A stretch of DNA of 37,203 nucleotides from Bifidobacterium breve (GTDB lineage: Bacteria; Actinomycetota; Acidimicrobiia; Acidimicrobiales; Microtrichaceae). Under the pieces are notes generated by a model that saw nothing but the letters and a program-made list of their open reading frames with translations, was not told the origin of the DNA and did not search any database. Every line of letters begins with the position of its first letter. Within the stretch, counting starts at the first letter, position 1. The translations under genes were made by a program, and so were the position numbers. The stretch spans positions 1 to 37,203 of the forward strand of contig CAMDAT010000002.1 of assembly GCA_945888825.1 (NCBI GenBank), given 5' to 3'. This document shows, in pieces, positions 31,983 to 37,203 of the stretch.

Positions 31983-32725
31983 CAACAGCAGATCGACATG
32001 AACTGCGTGTACTTCCCACTGCTGCCGAAGCTGCAACTGAAGCGGCAAGAATCATCTGCGAGTTGCTAGCCGCTGCCCTCATCGCGGCACCAGAGCAGGA
32101 TCTAGCTTCGGGGGCGCAAGCAGGCCGAGCCTCGGTGGCTTTCAGCGGCGGCACCTCGCCCAAAATGATGCTGGCCGCTATGTCAGAGGTTCGGCCTCAA
32201 CCAGACTGGGCATGCGTTGATGTTTTCCAAGTTGATGAACGAGTAGCACCCGAGGGCGACCCGAGCCGCAATCTTGTTGACCTGCAGCATGAACTCCTCA
32301 ACCACCTCAACCCACAAGGGTTACTGCATCGGATTCCCGTTGAAGCTGGCGCAGCCCAGGCTGCAGTGAAGTACGCAGACTCCATCAGCCGAGTTCTTGG
32401 CAGTAGCGCTCAACTAGATGTTGTGCACCTTGGCTTGGGTAACGACGGTCACTGCGCGTCACTTGTTCCGGGTGACCAAGCCTTGCTTGTAATGGATTCA
32501 GATACCTCAGCTACAGCGAAGTATCAGGGGCACGAACGAGTCACCATGACCTACCCACTCCTGAATCGATCAAGCTGCGTTGTGTGGCTAGTTACTGGAG
32601 AGTCAAAGCGGGACGCTCTGTCGGCTCTACTGAGCGATGATCCCAAGATTCCAGCCTCTCATGTGCGGTGCAAGCGTTCAATCATTGTTGCCGACCAATC
32701 CGCCGTCAGCGGCGCTGACCGATGA
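31979..32725 (+). CDS. pgl: 6-phosphogluconolactonase
   Basis: Hydrolyses 6-phosphogluconolactone, joining the reactions of Zwf and Gnd. The 248 residues have the DevB-type motifs FSGGTSPKMML, DVFQVDERVAPEGDPSRN and LGLGNDGHCASLVPGD, and end KRSIIVADQSAV. The start is ATG in an ATGA overlap with the zwf stop. Its last codons lie inside an 18-bp direct repeat shared with the convergent methyltransferase gene. Confidence 0.95.
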   Translation: MTTADRHELRVLPTAAEAATEAARIICELLAAALIAAPEQDLASGAQAGRASVAFSGGTSPKMMLAAMSEVRPQPDWACVDVFQVDERVAPEGDPSRNLVDLQHELLNHLNPQGLLHRIPVEAGAAQAAVKYADSISRVLGSSAQLDVVHLGLGNDGHCASLVPGDQALLVMDSDTSATAKYQGHERVTMTYPLLNRSSCVVWLVTGESKRDALSALLSDDPKIPASHVRCKRSIIVADQSAVSGADR

Positions 32726-32747
32726 GCACTCAGCGGCGCTGACCGAT
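32706..32747. repeat. 18-bp direct repeat with hairpin core over two stop codons
   Basis: TCAGCGGCGCTGACCGAT occurs at 32706-32723 and 32730-32747, spaced 6 nt (24-nt period). Each copy contains the inverted repeat TCAGCG-G-CGCTGA. Copy 1 runs into the pgl stop (32723-32725) and copy 2 starts with the methyltransferase stop (32730-32732). It may act as a pair of weak terminators between convergent genes. Confidence 0.75.
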
Positions 32748-33470
32748 TAGTAGAGCGTGTGGGTGGACGTAGTGGCGGTCAAGAGCACGAGTGGTGACCT
32801 CGAGTCCAGCGTCTTGCATCACGGTTCGGATTGCATCGAGTGGAACAAGTTCCACCGTTTCGCCCTCGGTCACGCGAGTGAGTTTGGTAGAGATCAGTTC
32901 CTGAGTTGAACACCAAGCAGACTTAGCGCGCAGAGTTGTGTCCATCTCTTTGATCAGCAGGGTTCCCCCGGGTTGAACTACCCGAGCGGCGGCTGCGGTT
33001 AAGTCGAGCGCCGCTGCGATACCCAACAAATACAACACGTCGATAATCACAACGGCCCCGTAGGGGTGATCCACTGTTGGCCTCCAGTCGGGTTCGACCT
33101 GAATGAATTCAAGTTGATCCTGACCTAGCCCCGCAGCCTGAGCGGCACGGCGTGCCTCAACGAGCTTTGCTCCGTCAATATCGGTGCCAATGATTCGGCG
33201 GTCGTGGCTTCCCAGAGCGGCTGTCAGTGAGAACAGGCCATGACCGCAGCCGATCTCGAGCACTTCGCCCGAAGATGGCAGTTCTTGTTGCACTGTTTCC
33301 ATTGGAATCGAAGCCCATCGAACCATTGTGTGCGCCCGGGTTGACCAGGGCTCCGACTGGTAGGCAGCAATAATTCCCGGTGGTCGATGCCAGCGACTCC
33401 CGCCGCTCGCAGTGTTCGCCTCGGGTGGCGTGTGACGCGTGCGTTTAGGTCCGGCGCCACTGCTCGTCAT
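32730..33470 (-). CDS. Class I SAM-dependent methyltransferase
   Basis: 246 residues from the chosen ATG at 33470. The AdoMet-binding motif VLEIGCGHGLFSLTAAL is followed by the acidic GTDIDGAKLVEARRAA and VVIIDVLYLLG. The acceptor is not predictable. The frame stays open for 31 more codons upstream, but 33470 forms an ATGA overlap with the deacetylase stop and fits the operon. The first 45 residues are disordered and rich in Pro, Ser and Arg. Likely co-transcribed with the ChbG-like and glycosyltransferase genes, so the substrate may be a sugar or polyprenyl-linked glycan. Confidence 0.82.
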   Translation of the reverse strand: MTSSGAGPKRTRHTPPEANTASGGSRWHRPPGIIAAYQSEPWSTRAHTMVRWASIPMETVQQELPSSGEVLEIGCGHGLFSLTAALGSHDRRIIGTDIDGAKLVEARRAAQAAGLGQDQLEFIQVEPDWRPTVDHPYGAVVIIDVLYLLGIAAALDLTAAAARVVQPGGTLLIKEMDTTLRAKSAWCSTQELISTKLTRVTEGETVELVPLDAIRTVMQDAGLEVTTRALDRHYVHPHALLIGQRR

Positions 33471-34279
33471 CGCAGATCCCCGAAGGTGCCGAGTTGTAAT
33501 CCAGCAGAGGCGATTCGCTCGCTCACGGTCGTGCTGCGCAAGCCCGCTGCCTCTTCGGCCCAATGGTACGACCAGTCATAGCGGGCGCGATCTGGGTCGT
33601 GCACTGCACCCGGATGACAGCCAATTTCCACAGACTGACTACTGCTAGAAATCGAGTCGATCAGTTTGAGTAGCTCAGGTTCGGTCAACGAACCCGAATG
33701 TGAAAAGCCTGCGAAGCTCTGCGTGGTCAGCAACCCAGCGCGCTTGGCACGAGCAGCGGCGAGCTTGCCAAGGATCGACATAGGCCCCAGCCCACTCGAT
33801 CTGGTTGTTCGAACAGCATTGACTCCAGCCACCGCTGCAAGGCGCTGGATTACTGCCCAGAGTGTTGGCCACTCATGAAGGTGTTGATGCGAGTCGAGGT
33901 GAGTCAACGCAACACCCTCTGCCTGCACGGCGCGAATCTGAGCTGTGAGTTCACGTTCGACGTCTTCTGGGTCAATCCGACCCCTAGCAGCAGAAGCTGC
34001 GAACTGTTTCCAGGAGATGGGGAACTTGCCGTGGTCGTCTACCAAGCTGGGGACCTCGGCAGCTGTCAACAGAGGAGGATCCTCACCTACAAGTGCAAGG
34101 TGGACCCCCACTCCAAGCTTGGGGTAGCCCGCGAGCAGCCCAACTGTGATTGCAAATGCAGGTGCGGGAACCAGCACGCTCGTTGAGGTCAGGACTCCGT
34201 GTTCATGACATTCAAGAATCGCTCGAGAGGTCGCCTCGGTAAGGCCGTAGTCGTCGGCATTAATAATCAGAAGTGTCAT
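33467..34279 (-). CDS. YdjC/ChbG/HpnK-family carbohydrate deacetylase
   Basis: Metal-dependent deacetylase of 270 residues from the ATG at 34279. Metal and catalytic motifs are INADDYG (residues 6-12), HLDSHQHLH, and GCHPGAVHD. Known members deacetylate chitooligosaccharides (ChbG) or N-acetylglucosaminyl hopanoid lipids (HpnK). The open frame begins 21 codons upstream and overlaps the glycosyltransferase stop, but the domain starts at the chosen Met, 10 nt after that stop. In an operon with a glycosyltransferase and a methyltransferase it is likely to act on an N-acetylhexosamine-bearing lipid or glycan, which is inference. Confidence 0.85.
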   Translation of the reverse strand: MTLLIINADDYGLTEATSRAILECHEHGVLTSTSVLVPAPAFAITVGLLAGYPKLGVGVHLALVGEDPPLLTAAEVPSLVDDHGKFPISWKQFAASAARGRIDPEDVERELTAQIRAVQAEGVALTHLDSHQHLHEWPTLWAVIQRLAAVAGVNAVRTTRSSGLGPMSILGKLAAARAKRAGLLTTQSFAGFSHSGSLTEPELLKLIDSISSSSQSVEIGCHPGAVHDPDRARYDWSYHWAEEAAGLRSTTVSERIASAGLQLGTFGDLR

Positions 34280-34289
34280 GAGACCATGC

Positions 34290-35087
34290 TCAGTTGACCG
34301 GATTGGTCGGAGTTTTGGTGCTTTTTCGGAGCTCGGCTCCAAGGGAGAACATTTCTCGAAGCATCTTGAGAATTACCGGTGGAGAAGAGAGCGTTGAAAC
34401 ACCTCGGGTGCGGGGGAAGTAGTCGACTCCAAATTGGATGATCTCTGCCCCCTCGTTTCGTGCCCGAGCCAAGAGCTCGGCATCAATGAATGAGCCTTCG
34501 CTCTTGAGCTGCACCGAGTCAATGACCCAGCGCCTAGCCAGCTTGAAGGCAAAGTTCACATCGCGGATCCGCAGCCCCAACAATGCATTCACCAGCGTGT
34601 TGTACATATAGCTATAGAAGAAACGCAGCGGTCCTTCACCTTTGCGTTGCAGACGGTATGCAGCAACCACGTCGGCGCTGTACAGGTCCAGCAGATGCAG
34701 CGCCTGTCGAATCTCTGCAGGATCGAACGGAAGATCAGCGTCGGTATAGAGAATCAGATCCCCGCTAGCCGCGGCAAGACCAGTGCGGATTGACCCACCG
34801 AGCTTGCGGTTGGTCACATGGTGGCGAACCTGGATGCGTGCGTTCGCCGCTGAGTACTCATCAGCGAGTTCGCCGCAACCGTCAGTGGATGCATCATCAA
34901 CAAAGAGAAGTTCCCAGTTGCCAACCACGCCCTGCTCGACGAGTGAATCCAATTCCTTCGACATGGCCTCGATAGTCCGAGGCAGCATCTCGAGCTCATT
35001 CCACATGGGTATGACTACCGAGATCAAGCGCTCCGAGATAGCAACCTCGGAGTTTGGATCGGTTTCAGAACCCAGTTCAGGCGACAT
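34290..35087 (-). CDS. Family 2 glycosyltransferase (DPM1-like)
   Basis: Transfers a sugar from a nucleotide sugar, probably to a polyprenyl phosphate. The 265 residues from the ATG at 35087 have SVVIPMWNE, ELLFVDDASTDG and the metal-binding YTDADLPFDPAEI, and the acceptor-side helix-strand IRDVNFAFKLARR...SFIDAELLARA typical of GT-A polyprenol-phosphate glycosyltransferases. No C-terminal membrane helices are evident. A TTG at 35147 would lengthen the N-terminus by 20 residues, but that extension is unlike the family. It is divergent from the prenyl synthase and first in the operon with the deacetylase and methyltransferase. Confidence 0.88.
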   Translation of the reverse strand: MSPELGSETDPNSEVAISERLISVVIPMWNELEMLPRTIEAMSKELDSLVEQGVVGNWELLFVDDASTDGCGELADEYSAANARIQVRHHVTNRKLGGSIRTGLAAASGDLILYTDADLPFDPAEIRQALHLLDLYSADVVAAYRLQRKGEGPLRFFYSYMYNTLVNALLGLRIRDVNFAFKLARRWVIDSVQLKSEGSFIDAELLARARNEGAEIIQFGVDYFPRTRGVSTLSSPPVILKMLREMFSLGAELRKSTKTPTNPVN

Positions 35088-35149
35088 AGACACCACGAGC
35101 GTAGGAGTAAGAGAGAAAGAGGGCCAGCGCAGCGCTTGCAAACCCAACG

Positions 35150-35199
35150 GTTCTGTTATGCGAGGGACCCTCCCCAGAGGGTCTGACGCATGACAGAAC
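35150..35199. promoter_or_regulatory. 50-bp hyphenated palindrome between divergent GT2 and crtE-like genes
   Basis: Nested complementary arms: GTTCTGT (35150-35156) with ACAGAAC (35193-35199), ATGCG (35158-35162) with CGCAT (35187-35191), and GACCCTC (35166-35172) with GAGGGTC (35177-35183), around a CCCA loop. Nineteen of 23 arm positions pair. It lies upstream of both divergent genes, so a regulatory operator is more likely than a terminator, but a remnant repetitive element is possible. Confidence 0.6.
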
Positions 35200-35244
35200 A
35201 GGCTTTTTGGAAGGGCAGTTGCGACGGAAAGTTAGGACACCTAG

Positions 35245-35273
35245 TTGGGTTGCACTGCATGCCTGACTATAAA
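35245..35273 (+). promoter_or_regulatory. Candidate promoter of the crtE-crtI genes
   Basis: TTGGGT (35245-35250) and TATAAA (35268-35273) are separated by 17 nt, a sigma-70-like spacing. Transcription would start near 35280, just before an AGGAG at 35283-35287. The -10 is good and the -35 is weak. Confidence 0.4.
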
Positions 35274-35303
35274 AACTCTCTCAGGAGAAGTAAGAATGAG
35301 GTA

Positions 35304-36377
35304 GTGACGCCTCCTTCTATCGCCACCGAAACTACAAGCCCCGCCCCGCTGGCATTCGTCGCCGCGCTCACGGATGCTCGACTCAAGGCTTTCCTGACCT
35401 CTGAGCAGCGGCGCTGGGAAGCGTTCGACGCCGACCTTGGACCGGCTCTGGGCGAACTTGACCGCTTCTGTGGCGAAGGCGGAAAGCGAGTTCGCCCCGC
35501 ATTTGCCTACTGGACCTTCCTAGGTGCTGGTGGGGACCCCGACAACCCTTGGATCATCGACCTGTGCGCCGGGCTTGAACTCCTACATGCCTTTGCCCTA
35601 CTGCATGACGACGTCATGGATGGCTCGGATATGCGCCGTCACCACCAGACAGTTCATATTGGCGCAGCGGAACAACATCGCAACTCTCACTGGAGGGGCG
35701 AAGCTCGGCGATTCGGAGAGGGAGTTGCAATCCTGCTCGGAGACCTTGCGCTGACCTATGCGGATCAGCTCATGAGCCCACTAGATTTTGATACGCGTAC
35801 GATCTACAGCGAACTCAAAACCGAGCTGATGGTTGGCCAATATCTTGACTTAGTGAGCGCTGCACGAGGAGATACCGATGCCGATCGCGGCCGGCGAATC
35901 GTGTTGTACAAGTCCGCCAAGTACACCGTGGAACGACCAATGCATATGGGTGCCGCTTTGGCAGGACGAGCCGGCGAGATGACCGAGCCGCTGTCACGTG
36001 TGGGACTTCCTCTCGGCGAGGCATTCCAGCTTCGTGACGACTTGCTCGGCGTGTTTGGCAGCGAACTCACCGTCGGTAAGCCAGTCGGGGACGATCTGCG
36101 AGAAGGCAAGGCCACTCTGCTCCTGACGCTTACCACTGAACTTGCAAATCCTGCTCAACAAACTGAGCTTGCCAAAGTTGGCTCACAGCTCAGCCAAGAG
36201 TCAGTGGATCGACTCTGCGAGATCATCACCGAGACGGGCGCTCGTTCGCAGGTTGAACAGCGCATTGAGAATCTGACCATCGAGGCACTAGCCGCACTCG
36301 ATGCAATGCAACTCACCGAGACGGCTCGGGCCGCACTGATCGAACTAGCGGCTTATGTCGGAATGAGGGATGTGTGA
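35304..36377 (+). CDS. Polyprenyl/geranylgeranyl diphosphate synthase (CrtE/IdsA-like)
   Basis: Chain elongation of allylic diphosphates with isopentenyl diphosphate, feeding carotenoids or quinones. Counted from the GTG at 35304 it has 357 residues. The first Asp-rich motif is DDVMD (102-106) followed by DMRR. The second is RDDLLG (DDxxG, 245-249), as in actinobacterial IdsA-type enzymes. GGKRVRPAF binds diphosphate, and KPVGDDLREGK follows. The start is unclear: an ATG at 35190 lies in the palindrome and upstream of the candidate promoter, an ATG at 35296 hits a stop after two codons, and GTG 35304 has no ideal ribosome-binding site. The stop overlaps the phytoene-desaturase-like gene by 4 nt, supporting a carotenoid role. 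Confidence 0.87.
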   Translation: MTPPSIATETTSPAPLAFVAALTDARLKAFLTSEQRRWEAFDADLGPALGELDRFCGEGGKRVRPAFAYWTFLGAGGDPDNPWIIDLCAGLELLHAFALLHDDVMDGSDMRRHHQTVHIGAAEQHRNSHWRGEARRFGEGVAILLGDLALTYADQLMSPLDFDTRTIYSELKTELMVGQYLDLVSAARGDTDADRGRRIVLYKSAKYTVERPMHMGAALAGRAGEMTEPLSRVGLPLGEAFQLRDDLLGVFGSELTVGKPVGDDLREGKATLLLTLTTELANPAQQTELAKVGSQLSQESVDRLCEIITETGARSQVEQRIENLTIEALAALDAMQLTETARAALIELAAYVGMRDV

Positions 36378-37203
36378 AAGTAGCCATTGTTGGTGCTGGC
36401 TTAGGTGGACTTGCAGCAGCTTGTCACCTTGCGGGTAATGGACACGATGTGACCGTGGTGGAGCGTGACCCTGCCCCTGGCGGGAGAGCGGGCCGATGGG
36501 AATCCAACGGCTACAGCTTCGACACCGGGCCGACGGTATTTACCATGGTGGAGTTTCTCGAGAGAACCTTCAATGCGGCTGGCGCCTCGGTAGAGGATCA
36601 CGTCACCTTTGATCGACTCGATCCCGGATACCGCGCCTGTTACGCAGACGGCTCCGAATTGTTTGTTCGCGCTGGCCGTGAAGCCATGACCGAAGAGATC
36701 CGCACAGTCTGCGGGGCACATGACGCCGCAGCTTTCGGACCCTTTTGCGATTGGCTGACGGAACTCTACCGTGTTGAAGTTCCTAACTTTATTGATCGCA
36801 ACTTCAACACCCCTCTCGACCTTGCCTCATCGCCGAAAGCTGGAATCGAGCTGTTGCGCCTAGGCGGGTTTGGCAAACTCGAAGCCAAAGTCAAAACCTT
36901 CTTTGACGACTACCGGCTGCATAGGTTGTTCTCCTTCCAAGCGCTCTATGCCGGCCTCTCCCCCTTTGATGCACTCGCTCTGTACGGCGTAATCACCTAC
37001 ATGGACACGGTCGCAGGAGTCTGGGCACCGCGCGGTGGTATCCATGCAGTCGCAACCGGTCTGGCCGAAGCCGCAGAAAAGGCGGGGGCACAGTTCCACT
37101 ATGGGGATCCAGTGATTCGCATTGAGCGCCGTCCCGGCAGCGGTGAAGTGAGCGGAGTTCGCACAGCAGGCGGGCAACGATTCGACGCCGATGTTGTTGT
37201 CGC
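36374..37203 (+). CDS. crtI: Phytoene desaturase-like protein (CrtI family), partial
   Basis: The C-terminus is cut off by the window end; 276 full codons are visible. It starts with GTG in a GTGA overlap with the prenyl synthase stop. The N-terminus VAIVGAGLGGLAAACHLAGNGHDVTVVERD is an FAD-binding fold followed by PGGRAGRW and FDTGPTVFTM, a CrtI/amine-oxidase-like signature. VAGVWAPRGGIHAVATGLAEAAEKAG is also typical of the CrtI group. Together with the prenyl synthase it suggests carotenoid synthesis. Desaturase, isomerase and ketolase members of the group cannot be separated from this part. Confidence 0.88.
   Translation, partial: MKVAIVGAGLGGLAAACHLAGNGHDVTVVERDPAPGGRAGRWESNGYSFDTGPTVFTMVEFLERTFNAAGASVEDHVTFDRLDPGYRACYADGSELFVRAGREAMTEEIRTVCGAHDAAAFGPFCDWLTELYRVEVPNFIDRNFNTPLDLASSPKAGIELLRLGGFGKLEAKVKTFFDDYRLHRLFSFQALYAGLSPFDALALYGVITYMDTVAGVWAPRGGIHAVATGLAEAAEKAGAQFHYGDPVIRIERRPGSGEVSGVRTAGGQRFDADVVV

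Noticed and set aside
33471..33563. N-terminal extension of the methyltransferase to 33563
   Set aside because: It would overlap the deacetylase gene by about 97 nt, whereas the ATG at 33470 gives the ATGA overlap usual in this genome.
1..37203. tRNA or rRNA genes, CRISPR array, transposon or phage features
   Set aside because: I read all gaps between genes and saw no cloverleaf, no evenly spaced direct repeats with unique spacers, no transposase or integrase and no terminal inverted repeats. The tandem repeats found are contiguous and short, so they are not CRISPR.

Overview
The window looks like a stretch of an actinobacterial (Actinomycetota) chromosome with moderate-to-high GC. The evidence is a homodimeric AceE-type pyruvate dehydrogenase, a DprE2-like reductase, BioB followed by a BsaP-like cysteine-rich protein, IdsA/CrtE-type prenyl synthase, and frequent GTG/TTG starts. 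Gaps are short and many genes overlap by 4 nt, which suggests a compact genome, possibly a free-living aquatic actinobacterium; that lineage guess is inference. I saw no rRNA, tRNA, CRISPR array, transposase or phage gene, and no gap above about 300 bases.

Layout. 1-4.5 kb (+): cobalamin-dependent methionine synthase and a sugar-nucleotide epimerase. 4.5-9.5 kb, mostly (-): a lipoprotein, a carboxymuconolactone-decarboxylase-like protein (+), a membrane protein, an atypical beta-lactamase-fold protein and an acyl-CoA dehydrogenase. 9.5-15.5 kb (-): a 2-oxoacid dehydrogenase/lipoylation block in the order small membrane protein, lpd, E2, a LipB-LipA fusion and a hypothetical protein. 15.6-18.7 kb (+): DprE2-like SDR, TIGR01777-type epimerase, SRPBCC protein, HAD phosphatase. 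18.7-21.1 kb: HSD10-like dehydrogenase (-), small J-domain protein (+), RNase HI fused to a SLOG-like domain (-). 21.1-25.2 kb (+): aceE, bioB, bsaP-like. 25.2-28.4 kb (-): alpha/beta hydrolase lacking the nucleophilic serine, two small conserved proteins, and a PhnZ/PhnY-like oxidative phosphonate cleavage pair. 28.5-32.7 kb (+): SDR and a gnd-zwf-pgl oxidative pentose phosphate operon. 32.7-35.1 kb (-): glycosyltransferase, YdjC/ChbG deacetylase, methyltransferase. 35.2 kb to the end (+): prenyl diphosphate synthase and a phytoene-desaturase-like gene cut by the window end.

How the genes connect. AceE (E1), the E2 and Lpd (E3) would form a pyruvate or 2-oxoglutarate dehydrogenase complex, and the fused LipB-LipA next to the E2 gene would make its lipoyl cofactor. 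LipA and BioB are both sulfur-inserting radical-SAM enzymes. The acyl-CoA dehydrogenase and the HSD10-like dehydrogenase are 10 kb apart but share nearly the same 16-bp palindrome just before their start codons, which suggests one repressor controlling acyl-CoA degradation. The PhnY/PhnZ pair would release phosphate from an aminoalkylphosphonate.

The observations most worth following are the LipB-LipA fusion, the shared TTGAC/GTCAA operator, the orphan PhnY-PhnZ pair, the RNase HI-SLOG fusion, the eight-cysteine BsaP-like protein coupled to bioB, a 50-bp hyphenated palindrome upstream of the carotenoid genes, and several short tandem repeats at gene ends. No single element clearly amounts to a wholly undescribed system.
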